This document shows, one piece after another, positions 1-5,703 of a stretch of 36,145 nt of DNA. The translations under genes were made by a program, and so were the position numbers. The stretch comes from a virus. The number at the start of each line of letters is the position of its first letter. The stretch's first letter is position 1. The notes beneath the pieces are model-generated. The model was not told the origin of the DNA. It made no database searches and was given only the letters and a program-made list of their open reading frames with translations. The stretch is taken from positions 1 through 36,145 of IMG/VR virus record IMGVR_UViG_3300019762_000018; one strand, 5' to 3'.

Positions 1-489
1 CCAGCTGGTGGTGCAATAGGTGCTTTAGTATCAAGTGCTTTGGGAACTGAAAACAATCCTGACGATGTTATGAGAGCTTTAAGTGGTAATCCTGAAATAT
101 CAATAAAACTAAAACAATTAGAAAACGATAAAATAGATTTATTAAATAAACACTTAGAAAAAATGGCAGAAATAGATTTAAAGTATGAGGAAAATAGAGT
201 TAATGATCTACATAGTGCAAGAGTTCGTGAAACAGAATCTTTAAAAACTGGGGATAGTAACTTCACTCAAAACGCTTTGGCTTTGGTAGGTGTATTAGCT
301 TTTTTTGGCTTTTCGTGGTATATTGTTAGTAATGGGTTGCCATCAATGGAAAAAGAAGAAGCTTTTATAGTTGGTACTGTAATAGGTTCAATTATGATGA
401 TAGGAAAAGATATCTATGGTTACTATTTTGGTTCCTCAAGTGGAAGCAAGGATAAAACTAAACAGATGAGTTCAGGAGCTAAAAGATAA
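1..489 (+). CDS. Holin, GTA three-TM type, C-terminal part (gene continues from the far end of the window)
   Basis: The frame is open from base 1 with no start codon, so this is the 3' part of a gene. The first residues (P-A-G-G-A-I-G-A-L-V-S-S-A-L-G, then a D-D-V-x-x-A-L-x-x-N-P-E run) match the conserved start of the GTA holin 3TM family. A charged helix (about residues 30-75) follows, then two strong hydrophobic segments (about residues 90-110 and 118-140) and a Lys/Ser-rich tail. The family forms lesions in the inner membrane that release endolysin. The stop overlaps the endolysin start (TAATG at 487-491), so the two are probably translated together. Joining this to the open frame at 35693-36145 gives one 313-residue protein. 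A TTG at 40 is a possible start only if the window is not circular. Confidence 0.8.
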   Translation, partial: PAGGAIGALVSSALGTENNPDDVMRALSGNPEISIKLKQLENDKIDLLNKHLEKMAEIDLKYEENRVNDLHSARVRETESLKTGDSNFTQNALALVGVLAFFGFSWYIVSNGLPSMEKEEAFIVGTVIGSIMMIGKDIYGYYFGSSSGSKDKTKQMSSGAKR

Positions 490-1046
490 TGGCAGATTTT
501 AAAGAAGCATATAAACATATAATAAAAGCAGAATTTTCTAATAAACCAGAATCATTCTTACACATAAATAAAAATGAGACAGGCTTCACAATTGGAGGAG
601 TGTATGAACGATGGAATCATAAAGCCATTGATTGGACTTTTATAGATAGGGTAATGAAAATGTGTCAAGGCGATATAAAAACAGCTTCAAGGCTTTTATA
701 TTTCGATAAAGAGATACATATACAAGTTTACAAAGCCTTTGAATTAAAATACTGGAATAAACATAAAATAGGTGAGATTAATTCACAAATTATAGCAAAT
801 GAAATTATTTTAGCACTTATTAATTTTGGTACAGATGCAATCGTATATGCTCAGCAAATAGTAGGTGCTAAAGATGATGGAATTATAGGAAGTAAAACAA
901 TCTACGCTTTAAATAAATATGATGAAAATAGATTCAGTTTAGAGTTTGATATTAAAGAGATTGAACACTATCGAAAAATAGTAAAAGCAAATCCAAAAAT
1001 GGCGATTAATCTTAAAGGATGGATTAATAGAGCTAATTATGTTTAG
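489..1046 (+). CDS. Endolysin, glycoside hydrolase 108 / N-acetylmuramidase type
   Basis: A 185-residue protein expected to cut the peptidoglycan glycan strand at lysis. The N-terminal part (about residues 1-105) resembles GH108 lysozymes: Glu15 sits where the family has its N-terminal catalytic glutamate, and a G-F-T-x-G-G-V-Y segment (residues 32-39) fits the family's GxT-x-x-GI-Y strand. The W-x-x-x-x-I pattern near residue 89 and the Q-x-x-x-G-x-x-x-D-G-x-x-G-x-x-T motif (about residues 122-140) fit the C-terminal peptidoglycan-binding module usually attached to this domain. It has no signal peptide, so release through the holin directly upstream is likely. Family membership is by motif reading; the divergent active-site region lowers certainty about the exact catalytic residue. 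Confidence 0.75.
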   Translation: MADFKEAYKHIIKAEFSNKPESFLHINKNETGFTIGGVYERWNHKAIDWTFIDRVMKMCQGDIKTASRLLYFDKEIHIQVYKAFELKYWNKHKIGEINSQIIANEIILALINFGTDAIVYAQQIVGAKDDGIIGSKTIYALNKYDENRFSLEFDIKEIEHYRKIVKANPKMAINLKGWINRANYV

Positions 1047-1055
1047 GAGTAAATT

Positions 1056-1241
1056 ATGGAAGAACAAAAAACAAAAAAACAATTTAAAATAAAGTTAGTA
1101 CCGATTTTATTAATAATAATAGGATTATTGCTATCATTCAGCTTATATCAAACAGTATCTTTAAAATTAGAAAGTATGAAAAATATGTTAATTATTCACT
1201 ATTCATTCAATTTAAATAAAAATAATTTACAAATAGATTGA
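1056..1241 (+). CDS. Small single-pass membrane protein of the lysis cluster
   Basis: A 61-residue protein with a clear Shine-Dalgarno sequence (AGGAG) 6-7 bases before the ATG. A short basic N-terminus (residues 1-13) precedes one hydrophobic helix (about residues 14-34), then a mixed tail. The basic start predicts N-in topology. It lies directly behind holin and endolysin, so a role in lysis is reasonable (antiholin, second holin or spanin-like), but I see no lipobox or coiled coil that would identify a spanin. The last codons overlap the -35 box of a strong promoter (1238-1243), so its 3' end is also regulatory DNA. Function not recognised. Confidence 0.6.
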   Translation: MEEQKTKKQFKIKLVPILLIIIGLLLSFSLYQTVSLKLESMKNMLIIHYSFNLNKNNLQID

Positions 1242-1266
1242 CATTTTAGAAACAAGTTGTTATAAT
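1238..1266 (+). promoter_or_regulatory. Perfect sigma-70 consensus promoter
   Basis: TTGACA (1238-1243), exactly 17 bp, then TATAAT (1261-1266). Both hexamers and the spacing match the bacterial housekeeping consensus. The -35 box overlaps the stop codon of the membrane-protein gene. The predicted transcript starts near 1272 and meets a terminator at 1317-1345, so the promoter seems to serve a short non-coding RNA. Confidence 0.85.
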
Positions 1267-1271
1267 ACGCA

Positions 1272-1345
1272 TACCCTTTGAGGGAATCCATTTTCTAAAA
1301 TCAATTTTTACAACCCAACCGACTGCCTCTCTCAGTCGGTTTTTT
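1272..1345 (+). ncRNA. Putative small RNA of about 73 nt
   Basis: The segment lies between a perfect consensus promoter and an intrinsic terminator and contains no plausible reading frame. It can form a small CCCT/AGGG hairpin near its 5' end (1274-1284), an ATTTT/AAAAT hairpin (1290-1301) and the terminator stem. The first two are short and could be chance. A strong promoter driving a terminated, non-coding transcript is seen in the sequence; existence of a stable RNA and its target are inference. Confidence 0.6.
1317..1345 (+). terminator. Intrinsic terminator
   Basis: A 9-bp perfect stem (AACCGACTG, 1317-1325, with CAGTCGGTT, 1333-1341) with a 7-nt loop, followed by a run of Ts to 1345. 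It ends the putative small RNA and would also stop read-through from the tail and lysis genes. Confidence 0.85.
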
Positions 1346-1413
1346 AATCAACTAACTGAAGCGAATGAACAGAAATAAGTAAGAAGTAAGTTAGTTATTA
1401 TTTACTTAATTAC

Positions 1414-1433
1414 ATACTTTTTATTAAAAGTAT
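1414..1433. repeat. Perfect 8-bp inverted repeat
   Basis: ATACTTTT (1414-1421), 4-nt spacer, AAAAGTAT (1426-1433). It lies between two terminators in a gene-free stretch (1242-1554) that also holds a second loose pair, AACTAACT (1350-1357) and AGTTAGTT (1389-1396). It could be a hairpin or an operator; no promoter elements are obvious beside it. Confidence 0.4.
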
Positions 1434-1446
1434 ATGCGCACAATAT

Positions 1447-1475
1447 AGGTCGGTATTAAACAGCCGACCTTTTTT
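1447..1475 (+). terminator. Second intrinsic terminator
   Basis: A 7-bp perfect stem (AGGTCGG, 1447-1453, with CCGACCT, 1464-1470), a 10-nt loop and six Ts. With the terminator at 1317 it forms a double barrier between the lysis operon and the early operon that starts near 1520. Confidence 0.8.
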
Positions 1476-1511
1476 AATGTCTGAAATTAACGATAAGCTA
1501 AAATAAAGATT

Positions 1512-1523
1512 TATAATGTTATA
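1512..1523 (+). promoter_or_regulatory. Palindromic early/moron promoter, copy 1
   Basis: TATAATGTTATA is a perfect 12-bp palindrome whose left half is the -10 box. The same core occurs at 6920, 13040, 25121 (reverse) and 27115 (reverse), with a near-copy at 19997. Here it is followed by CTTCTATTAC, as at 6920, and by the leader AAAGGATTTAG before the ATG at 1555. No good -35 is visible, which together with the palindrome suggests control by a dimeric regulator. Promoter function is inferred from recurrence and position. Confidence 0.7.
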
Positions 1524-1554
1524 CTTCTATTACAAAACAAAAAGGATTTAGTAA

Positions 1555-1887
1555 ATGAAAGATGAGATAATTAGTAAAGAGTTGTTGAGTGAGGTTTTAT
1601 ATTTTAGAATAAGAATAATTAATAAATTAGAAGATAACAAATTGTATTATGATGATATTTTTGAAATTAATATTCACGAATTAGCACATAAATGTAAAGA
1701 GTGGGCTTTTAAAAAGGGGTTATTTTCTTGGGATTTACAATATGATGAAGATTATTATTATTTGATTGTAAAATTATTTAATGGTAAATTTTACCAAGCA
1801 TTAAATTTTTCAGAAGAAGATATTATTAAACAAGAATTTAAAGCTTGTCAATGGATATTAGAAAATAAAAAGGATAAAGATGATTAA
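1555..1887 (+). CDS. Unknown early protein, 110 aa
   Basis: Not recognised. An acidic, aromatic-rich protein with the segment H-E-L-A-H-K-C-K-E-W-A (about residues 41-51), which looks like an amphipathic helix; H-E-x-x-H recalls a zinc-metalloprotease motif, but nothing else supports a protease. It is the first gene behind palindromic promoter copy 1, with a good ribosome-binding site (AAAGGA, 8-9 nt before ATG). It overlaps the next gene by 8 bp, so the two form an operon. Confidence 0.65.
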   Translation: MKDEIISKELLSEVLYFRIRIINKLEDNKLYYDDIFEINIHELAHKCKEWAFKKGLFSWDLQYDEDYYYLIVKLFNGKFYQALNFSEEDIIKQEFKACQWILENKKDKDD

Positions 1888-2188
1888 AAAAACTGCATAC
1901 GAAGAAAGCAAGTTTACAACTATAAGAGTAGCAAAAGAAACAAAAGAAACATTTAAGCATATGAGTTTTATTGTTGAAGATATAAACCAAAGAGATTATA
2001 TGCAAAAGTTAGTAGATATGGATATAGGGAAGCATTTTAAAGGTTATGAATATAAATACTTCACTAAAGCTAAAAGCCCTATGATACAAGTTTATAAAAC
2101 AACTAGAAATCAATTAAACAAACAAGCAAAAGAAAGAGGATTGAAAGTTAATCACTATGTTCAATATCTTTTGGAAAATTACAAATAA
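1880..2188 (+). CDS. Possible tandem ribbon-helix-helix DNA-binding protein
   Basis: A 102-residue basic protein. Two segments look like ribbon-helix-helix units: T-T-I-R-V-A-K-E-T-K-E-T-F-K followed by a helix (about residues 13-45), and M-I-Q-V-Y-K-T-T-R-N-Q-L-N-K followed by K-V-N-H-Y-V-Q-Y-L-L-E-N-Y (about residues 68-101). Each has a short polar strand, a helix and a second helix, as in the Arc/MetJ fold. Two units in one chain would let a monomer fill a palindrome. It is the second gene of an operon whose promoter contains the phage's recurrent palindrome, so it is a candidate regulator of that promoter class. The fold call is by eye; the role is inference. Confidence 0.55.
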   Translation: MIKKTAYEESKFTTIRVAKETKETFKHMSFIVEDINQRDYMQKLVDMDIGKHFKGYEYKYFTKAKSPMIQVYKTTRNQLNKQAKERGLKVNHYVQYLLENYK

Positions 2189-2204
2189 AGAGAGGATTTA
2201 GAAA

Positions 2205-2240
2205 ATGAAAAATGATAAAGGAAACAAATGTGCAAGATAA
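2205..2240 (+). CDS. 11-codon mini-ORF behind a moron-type leader
   Basis: The leader GGATTTAGAAA followed by ATG, used at full-size moron genes elsewhere in this genome, is here followed by only 11 codons (first residues M-K-N-D-K-G). The stop (2238-2240) lies just inside the next gene, which starts at 2228. It may be a leader peptide coupling translation to the next gene or the remains of a shortened moron. Confidence 0.35.
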   Translation: MKNDKGNKCAR

Positions 2241-2704
2241 AAAATAGCCAGTTAAATACAATCCTTAGTTGGCTAAATCACATTTGCTTTAATGATATAG
2301 AAAAAACATTTAAAGAATGTAACGAAATTGAAAAGCTTATTTTTAATGTAGAAAAATATTACTCTAAAATGAAACCAACAAAAATAAGCAACAATGATTT
2401 ACCAAAAGTAACAGAAAAATTAAAACAAGTTCAGAAAGTATTTGAAGATGAAATAACGCTGTTTGATGATAAAGGCGAACCAATGTATCAAGGAGAAGAT
2501 ATTAAGTGCATAGACTACAGCCCTCAGCTTTTAATGATAACTTCTTTAGATTATTTAATAAATGTTGAGCGTGATTTATCATTACGAGTTAAATTTAGTC
2601 ATTTAGATTTTAATAAACTCTTTGAAGATGTAGAAAAACAAGATAGCAAATTGTTTTACAGTACAATGAAAATATACAATAAAATGATAAAGGTAATAAT
2701 TTAA
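2228..2704 (+). CDS. Unknown early protein, 158 aa
   Basis: Not recognised. The sequence is mostly helical and charged, with no signal or membrane segment. The start has a Shine-Dalgarno sequence (AAGGAAAC) and overlaps the end of a mini-ORF. The stop is followed at once by an inverted repeat and a promoter (2706-2744), so it ends the first early operon. Confidence 0.6.
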   Translation: MCKIKNSQLNTILSWLNHICFNDIEKTFKECNEIEKLIFNVEKYYSKMKPTKISNNDLPKVTEKLKQVQKVFEDEITLFDDKGEPMYQGEDIKCIDYSPQLLMITSLDYLINVERDLSLRVKFSHLDFNKLFEDVEKQDSKLFYSTMKIYNKMIKVII

Positions 2705-2705
2705 C

Positions 2706-2744
2706 ATTATACCGCTTGATAATTAATTTATCTTTTGGTATAAT
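2706..2744 (+). promoter_or_regulatory. Promoter flanked by an 8-bp inverted repeat
   Basis: TTGATA (2716-2721), 17 bp, TATAAT (2739-2744): one mismatch to consensus. The arms ATTATACC (2706-2713) and GGTATAAT (2737-2744) are exact reverse complements, and the right arm includes the -10 box. This looks like a repressible promoter for the replication operon. Promoter elements are visible; repression is inference. Confidence 0.65.
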
Positions 2745-2753
2745 ACATACATA

Positions 2754-2790
2754 AGACTTCACGGCTCTTAATATCCGCACCCCGAAGTCT
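2754..2790 (+). promoter_or_regulatory. Leader stem-loop
   Basis: AGACTTC (2754-2760) pairs with GAAGTCT (2784-2790); ACGG and CCG inside can add a short inner stem. It starts about 3 nt after the predicted transcription start of the promoter at 2716-2744. No T-run follows, so it is more likely a leader structure than a terminator. Confidence 0.5.
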
Positions 2791-2816
2791 GCTTAATTTA
2801 GTTTAAATAAATTAAT

Positions 2817-2828
2817 AGTATAATGTTA
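2817..2828 (+). promoter_or_regulatory. Half-palindrome -10 promoter upstream of a structured RNA
   Basis: AGTATAATGTTA matches the left arm and centre of the phage's palindromic promoter, but the right arm is lost (ACAT follows). TATAAT is at 2819-2824. No clear -35 box. It would start transcription near 2831, directly before the structured segment 2839-2940. Confidence 0.5.
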
Positions 2829-2838
2829 CATAATATTT

Positions 2839-2940
2839 TTGTTGAGCGTCCTAGTTCAGCGAGTCCATATCACTTGATATGGGCGTCCAACAAAGGTATT
2901 TATTTATTAGATTAGCTGAATTAGGACGCGACTAATCTAA
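2839..2940 (+). ncRNA. Structured leader or non-coding RNA with mutually exclusive stems
   Basis: This 102-nt stretch has no reading frame. It contains: TTGTTG (2839-2844) pairing with CAACAA (2888-2893), extendable inward by GCGT pairs; a perfect hairpin CCATATCA/TGATATGG (2865-2882); a 15-bp stem GCGTCCTAGTTCAGC (2846-2860) with GCTGAATTAGGACGC (2915-2929), one G-T pair only; and a 9-bp stem TTAGATTAG (2907-2915) with CTAATCTAA (2932-2940). The loop of the last stem contains the partner of the 15-bp stem, so the segment can form either a long-range duplex or a kissing or pseudoknot fold. It lies directly upstream of the replication genes. Pairing is seen in the sequence; RNA function is inferred. 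Confidence 0.6.
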
Positions 2941-2975
2941 AACCTTAAAATTTATTGTTCCGAAAGTATGAAAAA

Positions 2976-3467
2976 ATGGAATTAACTGAATATATAGCCA
3001 TATCAATATCAAATATAGAAAAGAAAATATATAGAGCTAAAAGTAAAAATATAGAGTATGATTTTGATATGAATATCCTAAAAAGAAAAGATATTTGCAT
3101 AGATAATGTAGATTTAAATAGTAAAAAAGTAATAGACTATTTAAAGTTATATCAAATACATAGAGCTACAAAGATAAAATGTAGTGATATTGAAAATGAT
3201 ATGGATTACGAAGTAGAAACAGAACAACACGATTATTGTCATAGTAGTACTTGGATAACTGATATTGTAGATAATTATGTATATTCATTTTATGATATTA
3301 AGAAAAAAGAAGATATTGATCTATTGATGGTTCTTAAAGAATCAGTAAAAATTGCAGAAAGAAAAAAACAAGAAGATGATTTAAAAATGATTTATAATTT
3401 TATTAGATTAATAAGTAGTAAAAAAATAGAAAATAGAAATATGTGGTTACAAAATAATGGCAACTAG
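2976..3467 (+). CDS. Unknown protein upstream of the replication initiator
   Basis: Not recognised; about 163 residues, helical, rich in Lys, Ile and Asp. I chose the ATG at 2976 because the in-frame TTG at 2955 has no ribosome-binding site and lies against the structured RNA; the site before 2976 is itself weak. The 3' end overlaps the initiator gene by 11 bp, so it belongs to the replication operon. Confidence 0.55.
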   Translation: MELTEYIAISISNIEKKIYRAKSKNIEYDFDMNILKRKDICIDNVDLNSKKVIDYLKLYQIHRATKIKCSDIENDMDYEVETEQHDYCHSSTWITDIVDNYVYSFYDIKKKEDIDLLMVLKESVKIAERKKQEDDLKMIYNFIRLISSKKIENRNMWLQNNGN

Positions 3468-4119
3468 ATTTATAACAGTTAGCATTGAAATAATGCACGA
3501 TAAGAACCTAAGCCCAAATCAAAAATTTATACTTGCAGAGATACAGCAATTGTCTCAACTTGACAAGGGTTGTATCGCAACCAATAATCATTTTAGTGAA
3601 CTAATTGGAATAAGTAAAGCTGGTGTATCAAATGCAATAAATGACCTTTCAAAAAAAGGATACATAGTCATTGACAATTCAAATACCAAAAGAAACTATG
3701 GGCGTGTAATTACTATACACTCAGATGTACCCCCCCTACACTCAGATGTACAAGGTATACACTCAGATGTAGAGACTAAAGAGAATAAAACAACTAATAA
3801 AACAGTTAATACTTATTCAGATTCTTTTCTTAAGTTATGGAGTATATATTCAGAGGGTAATAAGTATAAAGCTAATCAATCATATACAAAGTTTAAAAAG
3901 ACTTTCAAAACAAATTTAGAAGAAAGTAAAAACAAATTAAAAAAAGTTTTAGATGTAGAACTAAGGAAAGAATCATATCAAAAGCATTTAACAACAATTC
4001 TAAATGGAATGATAAAAGATATTGATGGTTATATGGAAGAGTATGCAGAAAAAGAAATTAAATTAAAAGATAACCAATTCGTAAAAGATGGCGTTACTTA
4101 TTCATCGGTGACAATGTAA
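3457..4119 (+). CDS. Replication initiator with winged-helix N-terminus (lambda O-like role)
   Basis: A 220-residue protein. Residues about 15-75 read as a winged helix-turn-helix of the phage replication type: N-Q-K-F-I-L-A-E-I, then L-I-G-I-S-K-A-G-V-S-N-A-I-N-D-L as the recognition region, then K-K-G-Y-I-V-I as the wing. The middle (about residues 88-107) is a low-complexity linker with H-S-D-V three times at 7-residue spacing, encoded by three DNA iterons. The C-terminal half is a charged helical domain that could contact a helicase or loader. It should bind the origin embedded in its own gene and recruit the downstream helicase. Its stop overlaps the next start (TAATG at 4117-4121). Role from domain and context; no orthologue recognised. 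Confidence 0.75.
   Translation: MATRFITVSIEIMHDKNLSPNQKFILAEIQQLSQLDKGCIATNNHFSELIGISKAGVSNAINDLSKKGYIVIDNSNTKRNYGRVITIHSDVPPLHSDVQGIHSDVETKENKTTNKTVNTYSDSFLKLWSIYSEGNKYKANQSYTKFKKTFKTNLEESKNKLKKVLDVELRKESYQKHLTTILNGMIKDIDGYMEEYAEKEIKLKDNQFVKDGVTYSSVTM
3716..3771. repeat. Three iterons: probable replication origin
   Basis: TACACTCAGATGTA occurs exactly three times, at 3716-3729, 3737-3750 and 3758-3771, with a strict 21-bp period (two helical turns). Each copy has TACA and TGTA ends, so it is partly palindromic. The repeats lie inside the initiator gene, as the lambda iterons lie inside gene O, and are followed by an AT-rich stretch (about 3772-3830) suited to unwinding. The variable 7 bp between copies shows the DNA repeat is conserved beyond what the codons need. 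Confidence 0.75.
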
Positions 4120-4472
4120 TGATAATGCAACACATAGATATATACAAAATAGAATGTACAGTACTAAATACTTTTTTAGGAACATCAGAACTCATAGGCT
4201 TCAACATAGAGCCTTTTGAGATGGAAGCTAAGTATTTCACTAATGATTTTAATAAATTGATTTGTGAGCGACTTATGAAAGAATTAGAGCATGATGGAAG
4301 CATGAGCTTATTAGAAAAAAAATTAACAGCATGGGTACGAGATATAAAACCTAAATATCAGCAAACAATGATGAATATTTTAACAGCTAATCCAATTCCA
4401 ATGAGCGTAGCTAAAAAATATTATGAAGAAATGAAAATACAATACATGGAGAGGTTAGCAAATGGAAGATAG
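4119..4472 (+). CDS. Small replication protein, possibly DnaB N-terminal-domain-like
   Basis: 117 residues, helical, between the initiator and the helicase core. The pattern I-E-x-x-V-L-N-x-F-L then a K-Y-F-x-x-D-F-N-K-L-I segment (about residues 9-50) resembles the N-terminal helical domain of DnaB-type helicases, which binds loaders and primase. Here that domain would be a separate polypeptide. It overlaps the gene before by the TAATG junction and the helicase gene by 11 bp, which fits a fixed stoichiometry. It could equally be a helicase loader. The family call is weak. Confidence 0.5.
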   Translation: MIMQHIDIYKIECTVLNTFLGTSELIGFNIEPFEMEAKYFTNDFNKLICERLMKELEHDGSMSLLEKKLTAWVRDIKPKYQQTMMNILTANPIPMSVAKKYYEEMKIQYMERLANGR

Positions 4473-5475
4473 AAAATTAAAACTAATAGATAAACTACAA
4501 AGCGAAATAAAAGAAAAACAAAATATTTTAGATGAAATACAAGGCGAATTTAAAACTAAAAGATTATTTGAACCTAAAAAGATAAGAGATATTAAAGGAT
4601 TAAATCTTGAAGTAGTAGGACTTAATTACATACCATTTATCAAAGGAGCATATAATATTTTAACTGGTCGAGGTGGAAGTGGTAAATCTGCAATAGCTTT
4701 AAAAAGTATGATTATGTATTTAGCAATTAATACAGACAAAACAGGACTAGCTTTTTTTACAGAAGATGGCAAAGATGATATTTTATCAAGATTAGAAATA
4801 ATATGTAGAGTAGAGAATATAGATAGCAACGATATTATAAATCGTGTTCATTTTATTACAGTTGAAAATGATGACCGTATCAAGTGGGCGAAAACTTCAA
4901 GAGATGGTTATCAAGTTGAATCTGTTTACATAAATGAGGTAATAGAATTCGCAAAAAGTCAAAATGTAGGATTTATTATAATTGACCCATTGAAAAGATT
5001 CCATTCGTTAAGCGAAAATTCTAATGATGATATGGATATTTTAGTAAGAGATATATTCGTAGATATGGCAGTTAAAACAGAAGCTGTACTTTTGGTTTTA
5101 CATCATAGTTCAAAGAGTGGAGAAAATGGAGCAGCAAGGGGGGCAGGAACTATTACTGACTCGGCTCGTTTAGGTTGGCAAATAGGAAAGTTTTATATCA
5201 AGAATGAAAAGACCCACGAAATTGTATTAGATGAGGCAAAAAGAAATAAAGTTAAGCTATCAATTATAAAAGACAATTTAGGTCTTGAAAATAAATGTTC
5301 AATTAGAGATATTTCAGATAACTCAATACATAATCCATTGAGCGGTTTTAATGGCAGATACAGTAGTAATACACAGCCAATCGAAACAACAACATACGAA
5401 TATAAAGAAAATACAAACAACATAATAAACGATGCACCTGCAATAGATGTAGATATACCAGACATGGGCTTTTAA
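4462..5475 (+). CDS. RecA-fold replicative helicase/ATPase (RepA/AAA_25 type)
   Basis: A 337-residue ATPase. Walker A is G-R-G-G-S-G-K-S (residues 69-76), Walker B F-I-I-I-D-P-L (171-177), and H-H-S-S-K (214-218) followed by G-A-A-R-G-A-G is the sensor and loop typical of RepA-like and DnaB-core hexameric helicases. An N-terminal coiled segment (residues 1-30) replaces a full DnaB N-terminal domain, and the C-terminal 50 residues are Asn/Thr-rich and probably disordered. It should unwind DNA at the fork together with the small protein encoded just before it. Confidence 0.8.
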   Translation: MEDRKLKLIDKLQSEIKEKQNILDEIQGEFKTKRLFEPKKIRDIKGLNLEVVGLNYIPFIKGAYNILTGRGGSGKSAIALKSMIMYLAINTDKTGLAFFTEDGKDDILSRLEIICRVENIDSNDIINRVHFITVENDDRIKWAKTSRDGYQVESVYINEVIEFAKSQNVGFIIIDPLKRFHSLSENSNDDMDILVRDIFVDMAVKTEAVLLVLHHSSKSGENGAARGAGTITDSARLGWQIGKFYIKNEKTHEIVLDEAKRNKVKLSIIKDNLGLENKCSIRDISDNSIHNPLSGFNGRYSSNTQPIETTTYEYKENTNNIINDAPAIDVDIPDMGF

Positions 5476-5549
5476 AATAATAGATAAAAGATGCAGTAAA
5501 TTCAAAACAATAATAGTAAATATATTAATAAAATTAAAAGGAATGTAAA

Positions 5550-5693
5550 ATGAAAGAATACAAAGAAAAAACAGCAGAAGAGATAAAAGCTAATAAAATA
5601 AAAGTTTACTACTTATTAGCGAATAGAAAACCAAAGCCGAAAGAGTGCTTTGAAATTGTTACTGTTTATGGTAAAGCTAAGGTTTTGGTGTAA
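5550..5693 (+). CDS. Small basic protein, 47 aa
   Basis: Not recognised. ATG at 5550 with a ribosome-binding site (AAAAGGAA). Lys-rich, with a helix (K-E-K-T-A-E-E-I-K) and a short beta-like C-terminus. It ends 10 bp before the methyltransferase start. Confidence 0.5.
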   Translation: MKEYKEKTAEEIKANKIKVYYLLANRKPKPKECFEIVTVYGKAKVLV

Positions 5694-5703
5694 GGTGGAT
5701 AAC

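Noticed and set aside
2839-2940. Inverted repeats as transposon ends
   Set aside because: Only about 100 bp with no transposase and no flanking target duplication; pairing within RNA explains the layout better.
2955-2975. TTG at 2955 as start of the gene upstream of the initiator
   Set aside because: No ribosome-binding site precedes it; ATG 2976 is preferred, though its own site is weak.
3716-3771. Three regular direct repeats as a small CRISPR array
   Set aside because: The 7-bp spacers are far too short, the repeats are in coding frame inside the initiator gene, and no cas genes are present; iterons explain them better.
5650-5703. Longer methyltransferase frame beginning at 5650
   Set aside because: It overlaps a small gene with a good ribosome site, and the ATG at 5704 gives the normal distance to motif I.
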